Assembly: GCA_965243715.1 (NCBI GenBank)
Contig: CBDEVU010000017.1
Span: 248,001 to 312,000 of the forward strand
Source: UBA11606 sp965243715
GTDB taxonomy: Bacteria > Actinomycetota > Acidimicrobiia > Acidimicrobiales > Aldehydirespiratoraceae
Length of the DNA stretch: 64,000 nucleotides
Direction: 5' to 3'
Part shown: in pieces, positions 7,920 to 16,257 of the stretch
How the letters are laid out: each line of letters begins with the position of its first letter
Position numbering within the stretch: position 1 is the first letter of the stretch
The notes under the pieces: generated by a model
The model's input: only the letters and a program-made list of their open reading frames with translations
The model's database searches: none
What the model was told of the DNA's origin: nothing
Translations under genes and position numbers: made by a program

Positions 7920-9515
7920 GTGGCTACAAATATTGCCGCCCTTCACTTCGACAATCGTTTTACCGAGGAGTTACCCGGAGATCCGGTCAGTCTGAACCGG
8001 CCTCGTCAGGTACACGGGGCCGCTTTTAGTCGCGTTCAGCCCACCCCGACCCGAGAACCAAAACTGCTCGCTCACTCCCCCGAAGTCCTCGATTTGTTGG
8101 ACCTGCCTTCTGATGTCGCCACCGGAGAAGAGTTCGTCCGAATCTTCTCCGGCAACGCCACGCTCGCTTCGATGGACCCTCACGCTGCGTGCTACGGCGG
8201 CCACCAATTTGGCCACTGGGCGGGGCAACTGGGCGACGGACGGGCTATCACCCTCGGTGAAATCGTTACCGCTAGCGGCACCCGTCACATGCTCCAACTC
8301 AAAGGGGCGGGTCCGACCCCGTACTCGCGTACCGCCGACGGTCTAGCCGTACTGCGATCATCGGTCCGCGAATTTCTCTGCAGCGAAGCCATGCACCACC
8401 TTGGCGTACCCACCACCAGAGCACTGAGCTTGGCCACCACCGGCGAATCCGTCCGGCGCGACATGTTCTACGACGGCCACCCCCAAGACGAACCCGGCGC
8501 GGTCGTGTGCCGGGTCGCGCCGTCGTTTATTCGCTTCGGCAGTTTCGAGATCTTCACCTCGCGCGACGACACCGACACCCTCCGCACTCTCGTCGATCAC
8601 ACCATCGCGACCCACTTTCCCGAGTTCGATGAACCCGGCCGCGAGACGTACCTAGCATGGTTTCGCGAGGTGGCGCGTCGCACGGCGGAGATGATCGTAC
8701 ACTGGCAACGAGTAGGTTTCGTTCACGGCGTGATGAACACCGACAACATGTCGATCCACGGACTCACCATCGATTACGGCCCTTACGGCTGGCTCGAGGA
8801 CTACGACCCCGGCTGGACCCCCAACACCACCGACCGACAATTCAAGCGCTACCGTTTCGGCGCCCAACCCCATATCGGCCAGTGGAACCTGACCCAACTC
8901 GCCAACGCCATCTACCCGCTCATTGGCGAAGCAGAACCACTCCAAGCGGCACTCAACACTTACGGCGAGGAGTTCAATCGGCGCTGGCTCGAGATGATGG
9001 GGGCCAAGTTGGGACTGCCTGAAGTCGACCCCGAACGCGACCGGGGTCTGGTCAGCGATCTGCTTGAGATACTTCCCATGGTGGAGACCGACATGACCCT
9101 CTTCTTTCGAGGCCTAGCCAACGTCGACACCGCAGCTAACCACCCGACCGACGACGACCTGCTCGCTCCCCTCCTCGACGCCTACTACGACCCCAGCCAA
9201 CTAATTGGTGACCCGCGCGCGGCTACTCTGGCGTGGTTGCACGACTACTGCGCCCGACTTCGTGCCCTCGGCTACCGCGACGACCTCCGCAAGGCCGCCA
9301 TGGACGCAGTAAACCCGAAATACGTGCTGCGCAACTATCTCGCCCAACTCGCCATCGACGAAGCCCAGCAAGGCAACCCAGGCGAGATCCGCGCCCTGTT
9401 CGACGTACTGCGCCACCCCTACGACGAACAACCCGCCCAACAACGGTTCGCAGAGAAGCGCCCCGACTGGGCACGCACCCGCCCCGGCTGCTCCATGCTG
9501 TCGTGCTCGTCCTAG
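7920..9515 (+). CDS. selO: SelO (YdiU/UPF0061) pseudokinase-fold protein AMPylase
   Basis: 531 residues from GTG 7920. Conserved SelO blocks are clear: 'LQLKGAGPTPYSRTADG' with the nucleotide-binding Lys, 'VLRSSVREFLCSEAMH', 'GFVHGVMNTDNMSIHG', and the metal-binding 'TIDYGPYGWLEDYDPGW'. SelO family enzymes transfer AMP to protein Ser/Thr/Tyr and are linked to redox stress (family knowledge). The C-terminus 'GCSMLSCSS' has Cys, codon TGC, near the end where animal SelO has selenocysteine, so this copy is not a selenoprotein. Divergent from copA. An in-frame alternative start is not obvious. Confidence 0.93.
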   Translation: MATNIAALHFDNRFTEELPGDPVSLNRPRQVHGAAFSRVQPTPTREPKLLAHSPEVLDLLDLPSDVATGEEFVRIFSGNATLASMDPHAACYGGHQFGHWAGQLGDGRAITLGEIVTASGTRHMLQLKGAGPTPYSRTADGLAVLRSSVREFLCSEAMHHLGVPTTRALSLATTGESVRRDMFYDGHPQDEPGAVVCRVAPSFIRFGSFEIFTSRDDTDTLRTLVDHTIATHFPEFDEPGRETYLAWFREVARRTAEMIVHWQRVGFVHGVMNTDNMSIHGLTIDYGPYGWLEDYDPGWTPNTTDRQFKRYRFGAQPHIGQWNLTQLANAIYPLIGEAEPLQAALNTYGEEFNRRWLEMMGAKLGLPEVDPERDRGLVSDLLEILPMVETDMTLFFRGLANVDTAANHPTDDDLLAPLLDAYYDPSQLIGDPRAATLAWLHDYCARLRALGYRDDLRKAAMDAVNPKYVLRNYLAQLAIDEAQQGNPGEIRALFDVLRHPYDEQPAQQRFAEKRPDWARTRPGCSMLSCSS

Positions 9516-9535
9516 CTCGTCCCCGGGGCTAGGGG

Positions 9536-10084
9536 CTAGAGCTTGGTGATGGTGTCGCCGCGGCGGATGGTGCCGGTAGTGACCACTCGGGCGTTGACGC
9601 CCCGCAAGTGCAGCGTTTTGCCGAGTTCGGAGTTCACAAACCGGTGGGCATCGAGGCCGAAACGCCGAATGAACTTCGCACAGCCGGTGTGGGGTTGATC
9701 GGTGATCTCGATGACCGCCTCGCCGATCGCCAACTTTGTCCACGCCGGTAGATTGGCCTCGCTGAGATCAAAATCAACAATTAGCTGATCGCCAGCAAGG
9801 GCCCAGCGTTGCGGACTTTGAGCGACTTGGGCGAGGATTCGAGCGTTCATAATGTTGAGTTGCATATCTCGATGTGGTCCGCCGTCCTCGGTGCGCGACG
9901 AGGGTCGCTGGTTCCAATTGTCGCCCGCCAGCCCCTCCTGTGGGTTGAGTTCTGCGGTCTCCAGCACCACCCGCACCTCGTTCTCGGGCCGTTGCACGAT
10001 CAAAGCCAGCGTGCCGTTATCGGCCGGTGAGGCTCGGACCTCATCGAGGCCCGCTTCGAGTTGTTCGGTAGTCAGATGCTCCAT
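9536..10084 (-). CDS. MOSC domain protein
   Basis: 182 residues from ATG 10084; the 30 codons upstream in the open frame look non-coding. The MOSC signature is 'PHTGCAKF' near residue 138, whose Cys is the expected sulfur carrier or molybdenum-cofactor contact. 'GLAGDNW' and 'LRGVNARVVTTGTIRRGDTI' are further family-like blocks. MOSC domains occur in molybdenum cofactor sulfurases and in Mo-enzymes that reduce N-hydroxylated compounds; this single-domain form has no assigned substrate. It is convergent with selO, 20 nt apart. Confidence 0.85.
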   Translation of the reverse strand: MEHLTTEQLEAGLDEVRASPADNGTLALIVQRPENEVRVVLETAELNPQEGLAGDNWNQRPSSRTEDGGPHRDMQLNIMNARILAQVAQSPQRWALAGDQLIVDFDLSEANLPAWTKLAIGEAVIEITDQPHTGCAKFIRRFGLDAHRFVNSELGKTLHLRGVNARVVTTGTIRRGDTITKL

Positions 10085-10267
10085 AGCCCCAGTCTTACCC
10101 GAATAGGGCCGCGAGTGGTTGGGTTCGTCGTGACCGCAACGCCCGCTGGTATGAGGTGGGAGCCGTTGCAACACCGGCTAGTATCGAAAAACCCTACTCG
10201 CCTAACCAACGTCGTTGGAATCTACATCTGTGCAGCCATAACGCATCGGCCGCACCTTTACCTAACG

Positions 10268-10327
10268 TTTGACTACGGCTTCCGGGTGCCGCTAAACCGC
10301 GGACAATCCCGTATGGAGGGAACAAGC
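10268..10327 (+). promoter_or_regulatory. Possible sigma-70-like promoter and strong ribosome binding site of the solute-binding protein gene
   Basis: TTGACT at 10269-10274 is followed after 17 nt by a weak CTAAAC (-10-like). A good Shine-Dalgarno, GGAGG at about 10316-10320, lies about 9 nt before ATG 10330 and fixes that start. The -10 match is poor, so the promoter call is tentative; the ribosome binding site is firm. Confidence 0.35.
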
Positions 10328-10329
10328 TA

Positions 10330-11598
10330 ATGAAACAGCTACGCAAGTTCGTATTCGTGTTTGTCACACTCTCGGCGCTGTCGCTCATTGCGGCCGCCTG
10401 CGGAGAGAGCGTTGATTCGGCCGCTACCGACGCCGACTTCATCGTCGTGGACGAGGGTGAGCAAATCCAAATCCGTTCGCTAAACGCCATCACCGGCGAT
10501 ATTTCGTTCCTCGGTATCCCAAACCAGCGCGGCGTCGAAGCCGCTGTAGCCGACTACGGCAACATCCAAGGCTTCGAAGTCACCAGCGGGGCCGGTCTCG
10601 ATGATCTTTGCTCCGCTGATGGTGGCCAGGCGGCCGCTCAAACCATCGTGGCCGACGAGCAAATCGTCGGGGTCATTGGGCCCTCGTGTTCGGGCGCGGC
10701 CACCGCCGCGGCTCCGCTCATTTCCCAGGCGGGAATCGTCATGATCTCCCCTTCGAACACGTCTCCGGCTCTCACCTCAGACCTCAAGGGCACACCAGGG
10801 GAGAACTACAACGAGGGCTACTACCGCACCGCGCCCAACGACCTCCACCAAGGTAACGCTGTAGCGAGGTTCGTGTTCGAAGAACTCGGACTCAAGAGCG
10901 CGGCGGCGGTTCACGACGGCGACCCTTACACCCAGGGGGTGGCCCGGGCCTTCGCCGATGCCTTCGAGTTGCTCGGGGGAACGCTCACCGGCTTCACCGC
11001 GGTTAACAAAGAAGACACCGACATGGTGCCGGTCCTCACTGAGATGGCCGCCGGTAGCCCCGACGCTCTGTTCTTCCCGATCTTTCAGCCCGCGGGCGAC
11101 TTCATAGCCGACCAAGCCCATGGCGTGGCCGGTCTCGAGAACACCCAACTTCTCGCCGGTGCCGCCCTTTTGGTCGACGGCTTCCTTGAGTTGACCCAGT
11201 CCGAGGGAATCTACCTCGCCGGTCCTGACTCCCGCTTCGGCGACAACGTTAACCAATCCACCGGCACAAGCGCGGCCGACCTCCTCGCGACCTACGAAGC
11301 CGACTACGGTGAACCCCCCTCGGCTGCATACTTGGGTCATTCTTACGACGCGGCCGCCTTGCTGCTCGACGCCATCAACGCCTCGTCTACCGTCAACGAG
11401 GCGGGCCAACTCGTGATTGAAAAGGCAGCGGTTCGCACCTTCTTGACGGGAATCAGGGACTACGACGGGATCATCGGCACGATCAACTGTGACGAATTCG
11501 GTGACTGTGGTTCGCAGAGGCTCACCATCATCAGTCACCAGAACGCGGAAGACATCGAAGCTTCCAAGGTCAACGTCGTCTTCGACTACGCCCCGTAA
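10330..11598 (+). CDS. ABC transporter substrate-binding lipoprotein, branched-chain amino acid type
   Basis: 422 residues. Lipoprotein signal 'LSALSLIAAACGES' ends in the lipobox LxxC form (IAAAC, Cys about residue 24). The remainder fits the LivJ-type periplasmic-binding fold: 'LNAITGDISFLGIPNQRGVEAA', 'GVIGPSCSGAATAAAPLI', 'VMISPSNTSP' (cleft Ser/Thr contacts), 'YYRTAPNDLHQG' and 'AYLGHSYDAAALLLDAI'. Likely role: surface-anchored capture of an amino acid or similar solute. No permease or ATPase gene is adjacent, so it is an orphan here and must pair with a distant permease. A strong ribosome binding site precedes ATG 10330. Confidence 0.88.
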   Translation: MKQLRKFVFVFVTLSALSLIAAACGESVDSAATDADFIVVDEGEQIQIRSLNAITGDISFLGIPNQRGVEAAVADYGNIQGFEVTSGAGLDDLCSADGGQAAAQTIVADEQIVGVIGPSCSGAATAAAPLISQAGIVMISPSNTSPALTSDLKGTPGENYNEGYYRTAPNDLHQGNAVARFVFEELGLKSAAAVHDGDPYTQGVARAFADAFELLGGTLTGFTAVNKEDTDMVPVLTEMAAGSPDALFFPIFQPAGDFIADQAHGVAGLENTQLLAGAALLVDGFLELTQSEGIYLAGPDSRFGDNVNQSTGTSAADLLATYEADYGEPPSAAYLGHSYDAAALLLDAINASSTVNEAGQLVIEKAAVRTFLTGIRDYDGIIGTINCDEFGDCGSQRLTIISHQNAEDIEASKVNVVFDYAP

Positions 11599-11605
11599 AG
11601 GAGTC

Positions 11606-12265
11606 TTACCTCTTAGCGGGGGACCGAACGGTGAACAAGACCACGTTCGACATTTGATCCGGATCGGTCAAGTCCGATGCTTCGTACACGGGAACGGGCC
11701 GAATTTCATACGGCGTGATCTTGGCGCTGCCGACCGCAGTGTCGAACCAACGGGCGAAGCCCCGAGCATCCCAGTGCCCGGCATTGATCCCAATGACACA
11801 TTGACTTCCGGGCCTCGCAACTCGGACAAGTTCGGCGATGGGTTCCGCTGCCAGATGACCGTGAGTGAACGCTCCGGCCGAGATGATCGCCGCGTAAGCG
11901 TTGTCGGCCACGTCCATGCTAACGGTGAGGTCGGCGGTGAAGAGGTCTCGATAAATACCCTTAGCGCGGGCCTGGCCCAACATCTCCGGTGAGATGTCGA
12001 CACCGTCAATGTCAGTGACGCCCAACCGATCAAGTTCAACACCGACAATGCCGGTGCCGCACCCAACATCAAGAACGGGCCCCGTGGGCTGTCCGCCTTC
12101 GATGAGGAGTCTGGCCACGTGTTGGTGATACACGTACCCCGACGCGGCAACGAACGTTTCCTCATAGGTTTCTGCCCAACTTGCGTACAGTTCGCGATTG
12201 TCGTCGGGGCTCTTGAGGGAATAAGCCTTCTCGAGGTTCGGGTCTTGGTTGCCGGGGCCGCTCAC
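11606..12265 (-). CDS. Class I SAM-dependent methyltransferase
   Basis: 219 residues from GTG 12265. The SAM-binding Rossmann fold is shown by 'VLDVGCGTGIVGVEL' (motif I) and 'IDGVDISPEMLGQARAKG' (motif II, acidic residue contacting the ribose). The N-terminal 'LYASWAETYEETF' resembles the small WBSCR27-like family, whose substrates are unknown. Convergent with the solute-binding protein gene, 7 nt apart. Confidence 0.8.
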   Translation of the reverse strand: MSGPGNQDPNLEKAYSLKSPDDNRELYASWAETYEETFVAASGYVYHQHVARLLIEGGQPTGPVLDVGCGTGIVGVELDRLGVTDIDGVDISPEMLGQARAKGIYRDLFTADLTVSMDVADNAYAAIISAGAFTHGHLAAEPIAELVRVARPGSQCVIGINAGHWDARGFARWFDTAVGSAKITPYEIRPVPVYEASDLTDPDQMSNVVLFTVRSPAKR

Positions 12266-12337
12266 CGCTATGAACGTAGCTGCAGGGCGGTCGAGTCACC
12301 CGCATCACGCGTACGAGAACCTCGGCGGACCCTTCCG

Positions 12338-12865
12338 TTAATCGAGTGGGGCAGGTGGAGGGACGTCCGGACTCCTGCCCACAACTAGCCGAACCACGAC
12401 GAGTCCCATCCCAACAACGGCCATGCTGAAGACGAAATAACCGCACGAAGCCAGCGCATCGGCCGCGTTGGTAGATTTCTCATCGTCCAGTGCCCAAGCG
12501 ATCGCGACGAGAGCACCGCCACCCATCGCAAGGGAACTGAGGCCCGCAGTGACGACGCCAAAGCACACGCCAACCGTCACGGTGGGGGTCCGTAGATCGT
12601 CGCGCCACCGGAAGAACAAACGTGGAGCGCCAATCATGGAGAGGCCGTAGATAGTGCCGATCACGGTGATCAGATGGAAACTCGCCAGATAGTCCCAAAT
12701 GTACGCCGACCCGTCGGGGGTTCGATCGTCCACAAAGAACGCGTTTGCGTAGATAGCGATCGAGGTAAGGAACATTCCCATGAGAACGAGCACCCCACCT
12801 GCTTCTAGCAACGGCCGCGCCCAGACGATCGGGGGTCGGTCAGTGCGCTCACTGCTCTGGTTCAT
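12338..12865 (-). CDS. Four-helix membrane protein of unknown function
   Basis: 175 residues from ATG 12865. Four hydrophobic segments: about 17-40 ('GGVLVLMGMFLTSIAIYANA'), 60-78 ('LITVIGTIYGLSMIGA'), 91-118 ('VTVGVCFGVVTAGLSSLAMG') and 132-158 ('YFVFSMAVVGMGLVVVRLVV'). A short Pro-rich tail (PPPAPLD) ends it. I recognise no family. It stands alone between a methyltransferase and an acyl-CoA dehydrogenase on the same strand, without overlap. Confidence 0.65.
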   Translation of the reverse strand: MNQSSERTDRPPIVWARPLLEAGGVLVLMGMFLTSIAIYANAFFVDDRTPDGSAYIWDYLASFHLITVIGTIYGLSMIGAPRLFFRWRDDLRTPTVTVGVCFGVVTAGLSSLAMGGGALVAIAWALDDEKSTNAADALASCGYFVFSMAVVGMGLVVVRLVVGRSPDVPPPAPLD

Positions 12866-12928
12866 ATCTCATACCCTTCGCTTGTTACAGCACTCATAGA
12901 TAACACAACCCCACCCGGACAGCAAACC

Positions 12929-14179
12929 CTAGTTCTTCACCAGATCCCGGAAGGGTGTGTCTTTGCCGGGGCCGGGCTCGCGGGGCAGACCGAGTACCCG
13001 CTCGCCGATGATATTGCGCTGGATCTCATCAGTACCGCCGTAGATAGACGGACCGGGAGAGAACAGGGTTATCTCGGCCACGACGCCCCCGGTCTGAGAC
13101 TCATCGGCACCGGTGAGCATGCCGTCGGCGCCGATGATGTCGTTCCCTAACTTGCGGAACCCACGGAACAAATCGCTCATGATGAGCTTGCCGATGTTGG
13201 GTTCGGCTCCGGTTCGTTGACCGGGATCCTTGGCTCGGATGCCCGACATACGGTTGACTTCGATGAGACTATAAAGCTTGGCAAACTCCTGACGCAGGAC
13301 TAGATCTTCGTTACGACCTGACTTGACGGCTACCTCCACGAGGCGATGCCAGAGCCGGATGCCAAGCGGAGGAAGTCCGGCTTCGCTACCGACTCGGTTG
13401 ATGAACTCCGACACTGCGTGGGGTCGAACGCTTTTTATGCCCGATCCGGCCGCGCTGGCAGGCGTCTTGCCCGACGAACCAAGCGAAGCTCGCTCCACCA
13501 TGAGGGTCGTGTTGGCCGCCGCCCAACCCTGGTTCAGCCCCCCAATGATGTCGGCGTCTCGGACCCGGGCCTCATCAATGAACACTTCGTTGAACATGGC
13601 CTTGCCGGTCATCTCAACTAACGGTCGCACTGTGACCCCCTGCTGACGCATGTCGAAGGCGAACCAGGTAATGCCGCGGTGTTTCGGGGCGTCGGGATCG
13701 GTGCGGGCAATGAGCATTCCCATGTCCGCGATCTGGCCGCCGGAGGTCCACACCTTCTGGCCGGTAATGACCCACTCGTCGCCGTCCTTTTCGGCCTTGG
13801 TACTCAAACCCGCGAGGTCAGATCCGGCGCCCGGTTCAGAAAAGAGCTGACACCAGCCAATCGAGCCGTCCAAGATCGGCGGGATGAGCCGGTCAATCTG
13901 CTCTTGGCTCCCGTGGGTGGCGATCGTTGGCGCGGCGAGCATCCGACCAAGCCCGCTCGGCGGTCCCATTACATTGCGGTCGGCCATGATCGCCATCACC
14001 GTTGCGGCGTGCGATCGACTCCAACCCTTGCCGTAGGCCTTCTCGGCGAGGATTGGATGGGCATACCCGGACGATCCAAGTCGATCCCACCAATCGCCGA
14101 CGTTGAGGTTCTCATCCCAGTTTTCGTCGAGCCACGCTTCAACCGCGCCTCGAACTTCTTCGACACTCATCTCCGACAT
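12929..14179 (-). CDS. Acyl-CoA dehydrogenase
   Basis: 416 residues from ATG 14179; GGGG about 5 nt upstream favours this start over ATG 14170 or the frame start at 14209. Family blocks: 'LFSEPGAGSDLAGLSTKAEK' (FAD and substrate loop), 'GDEWVITGQKVWTSGG', 'MFNEVFIDEARV' and the C-terminal 'YGGTDEIQRNIIGERVLGL'. It looks like the FadE group with a roughly 100-residue insertion relative to short-chain enzymes, common in actinobacterial lipid or steroid breakdown. Role: FAD-dependent alpha,beta-dehydrogenation of an acyl-CoA. An enoyl-CoA hydratase lies 530 nt away on the same strand. Confidence 0.9.
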   Translation of the reverse strand: MSEMSVEEVRGAVEAWLDENWDENLNVGDWWDRLGSSGYAHPILAEKAYGKGWSRSHAATVMAIMADRNVMGPPSGLGRMLAAPTIATHGSQEQIDRLIPPILDGSIGWCQLFSEPGAGSDLAGLSTKAEKDGDEWVITGQKVWTSGGQIADMGMLIARTDPDAPKHRGITWFAFDMRQQGVTVRPLVEMTGKAMFNEVFIDEARVRDADIIGGLNQGWAAANTTLMVERASLGSSGKTPASAAGSGIKSVRPHAVSEFINRVGSEAGLPPLGIRLWHRLVEVAVKSGRNEDLVLRQEFAKLYSLIEVNRMSGIRAKDPGQRTGAEPNIGKLIMSDLFRGFRKLGNDIIGADGMLTGADESQTGGVVAEITLFSPGPSIYGGTDEIQRNIIGERVLGLPREPGPGKDTPFRDLVKN

Positions 14180-14229
14180 GTCCCCAATATTAGCAACCGT
14201 TCCCCTCAAGGTAAAATTCGCTGCGCCAG

Positions 14230-14682
14230 ATGAGCAGCGCGGTCCGAAAAGCGCTAGGTTTTCGTATCGTGCCTACTACCGCAGAACTTCAGGGCCGCCT
14301 CTTCAAACCAGGGACCAAGGTCCGGTTGGTTGATGACATCCCCGGCTACCGAGCGGGGACGCGGGGCAAGGTGGCGCTGGCCAACGGCATCACCTGGAAG
14401 CGCTACTGGGTTCGTTTCCCCGACGGTTCGTCAACCGGATACGTGGGCCACGAGTCACTCGTCGGCGCCAAAGACTACGACACCTTCCTCGTCGCTCGCG
14501 AGCGCGAAGTTGTCGAAGCCGCCGCAGCCGCGGAAGCGGCGGCCGAAGCGGGCACGAATGCTCCGACGGCCGATTCCGGCGGTGCGCTGGCCGCGGAGAG
14601 CAACCCGATGGTAAATGGGATCGCCGTCCCGCAGCGACTACTCGATATGAGCGCCGCGGCCCGCATCCGCCTCGGCGCTTAG
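14230..14682 (+). CDS. Conserved-looking hypothetical protein with an SH3/KOW-like core
   Basis: 150 residues from ATG 14230. I do not recognise the family. Residues 24-78 are compact and beta-rich ('FKPGTKVRLVDDIPGYRAG', 'TRGKVALANGITWKRYW', 'VRFPDGSSTGYVGHESLV') and resemble a small SH3-like barrel. An Ala/Glu-rich linker (about 92-110) and a C-terminal 'GIAVPQRLLDMSAAARIRLG' helix follow. No signal peptide or membrane segment. It diverges from the acyl-CoA dehydrogenase gene, with 50 nt between starts. Codon use matches its neighbours. Confidence 0.6.
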   Translation: MSSAVRKALGFRIVPTTAELQGRLFKPGTKVRLVDDIPGYRAGTRGKVALANGITWKRYWVRFPDGSSTGYVGHESLVGAKDYDTFLVAREREVVEAAAAAEAAAEAGTNAPTADSGGALAAESNPMVNGIAVPQRLLDMSAAARIRLGA

Positions 14683-14709
14683 CTCTCGACACCATCGACG
14701 CTTAGGTGA

Positions 14710-15531
14710 TCAGCGAATACGCGGGGTAATCCGTGTGCCCGCGGCGAACGCTTCTGCCCCGGCTTCTAGACCCGCTCGGTCGAAACCGGTCGTGAGCAAC
14801 GCGGGCCCCACGGCGAGCGCATTCTTGGGGCCCATATCGTTGGCGGCCCAGATGGCCCGCAGTGTGGCCTGAACCCCGACAGGGGGCTGCGACGCCACCG
14901 CAGTTGCGATCCAGTTGGCTCGCCCCGCAAGGTCATCGCTAGAGCACACTTCGCTCACCAACCCAACGCGTTGAGCGGTGCGGGCTGACATGCGCTCGTG
15001 GTTACCGAGCAGCGACATTCGCAGCACCTCGCCGAGCGGCATGTATTGCAGCATCTTGATTGGTTCGTATACGGCCGCCATGCCGTAGCTGACATGAGGG
15101 TCAAAAAAGGTGGCGTGTTCGGCGGCGATGATGATGTCGGCCTCGGCGAGCATGTAGAACGCGCCGCCGCACGCCATACCGTTCACCGCGCAAATCACCG
15201 GCTTCCACAAATCGCAGGACTTCGGCCCGAGATCGTCACCCGGGTCGTCGTACATGAAGTTATTCGACGTGCCGTAAAGGTTGTGGTTACCAGCCAGGTT
15301 GGTGAATTCGGTTTCGTTGCGGTCTAGGCCAACGCAGAACGACTCTTCCCCCGTCGCGGTGAGAACAATGGCGTACACGTCGTCGTTGGTCCGAAAAGCC
15401 CGCCAGGTAGCCTTCAGTTCCTCTTGCATGGCGGGGTTAAAGGCGTGGCGGACCTCGGGCCGATTCAGGGTCACCGTCGCCACATGGGTGTCGTGATCAA
15501 TCTCGACAGTGATGGTGCAAAGATCGCTCAT
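14710..15531 (-). CDS. Enoyl-CoA hydratase/isomerase (crotonase) family protein
   Basis: 273 residues from ATG 15531; ATG 15549 would add six residues. Crotonase features: 'VTLNRPEVRHAFNPAMQEEL', oxyanion-hole segments 'ESFCVGLDRNE' and 'VNGMACGGAFYMLAEADI', and 'PHVSYGM'. The usual catalytic Glu of hydratases is not obvious ('FFDPHVSYGMAAVYEP'), so isomerase or another crotonase activity is possible. Likely role in acyl-CoA catabolism. It diverges from udk. Confidence 0.85.
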   Translation of the reverse strand: MSDLCTITVEIDHDTHVATVTLNRPEVRHAFNPAMQEELKATWRAFRTNDDVYAIVLTATGEESFCVGLDRNETEFTNLAGNHNLYGTSNNFMYDDPGDDLGPKSCDLWKPVICAVNGMACGGAFYMLAEADIIIAAEHATFFDPHVSYGMAAVYEPIKMLQYMPLGEVLRMSLLGNHERMSARTAQRVGLVSEVCSSDDLAGRANWIATAVASQPPVGVQATLRAIWAANDMGPKNALAVGPALLTTGFDRAGLEAGAEAFAAGTRITPRIR

Positions 15532-15608
15532 GTGGTCCCAGTCTTTCATGCCGCGTATCGGAGCCGGAGCTAGAAATCCCCGGCCGGTTAGGGGTACGGT
15601 AGTTTCCC

Positions 15609-16253
15609 GTGATCCAAACGTGCGGAGTTTGCGGCGGCTCCGGTGCCGGCAAGACCACGTTGACCCAGCACCTGCTCAAACATCTCGGGGCGGATCAAGT
15701 CTCGGTTCTGGCCTTCGACTCCTACTACCGCGATCAGGGGCACCTCTCCCCCGCCGACCGATCGCTGATCAACTACGACCATCCTGATTCCCTCGACCAC
15801 GAACTTTTCGCCCGCCACGTTGAAGCACTACGCGCCGGTTACCGGATCCACGCTCCCGTCTACAACTTCGATACCCACACTCGATCTCGCGAACCCATCA
15901 CCATCGAACCAACCGCAATCGTCATCGTGGAAGGCATTCTCCTGCTGAGCTTTCCAGCGATCGCCGAAAACCTCGACCTCGCCGTCTTCATCGACGTACC
16001 CGTTGAGGTTCGCCTCGCCCGCCGCATCAAGCGCGACTGCGCCGAACGGGGTCGCGACGAACAAGACGTACGCCGCCAATTCTCGGCCACTGTTGCCCCG
16101 ATGCACGACCAGTTCGTCGAACCGTATCGTCACCTAGCTGACCGCACTGTTGCCCTCGACGAGGATTATGACCCAGTCGCGGCTGAACTAGTGGGCCGAC
16201 TTCGCGCCGCCCAACCACCCGCTTACCCCCGCCGGAAAGCCACGCCAAGGTAA
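15609..16253 (+). CDS. udk: Uridine kinase
   Basis: 214 residues from GTG 15609. P-loop 'GGSGAGKTT' begins only 9 residues in; 'LAFDSYYRDQGHLSPADR' and 'NYDHPDSLDHELF' are the family's substrate-binding stretch, and 'IVIVEGILLL' with 'FIDVPVEVRLARRIKRDCAERG' forms the Walker B and lid. Role: ATP/GTP-dependent phosphorylation of uridine and cytidine in pyrimidine salvage. Length is normal for the family. The 3' end stops 5 nt short of the convergent RNA methyltransferase gene. Confidence 0.92.
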   Translation: MIQTCGVCGGSGAGKTTLTQHLLKHLGADQVSVLAFDSYYRDQGHLSPADRSLINYDHPDSLDHELFARHVEALRAGYRIHAPVYNFDTHTRSREPITIEPTAIVIVEGILLLSFPAIAENLDLAVFIDVPVEVRLARRIKRDCAERGRDEQDVRRQFSATVAPMHDQFVEPYRHLADRTVALDEDYDPVAAELVGRLRAAQPPAYPRRKATPR

Positions 16254-16257
16254 TCCT

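Noticed and set aside
9480..9515. SelO as a selenoprotein
   Set aside because: The C-terminus 'LSCSS' is encoded with TGC, not TGA, and the gene ends in TAG. SelO here is the ordinary Cys form; its name and the nearby selenoprotein candidate are unrelated.
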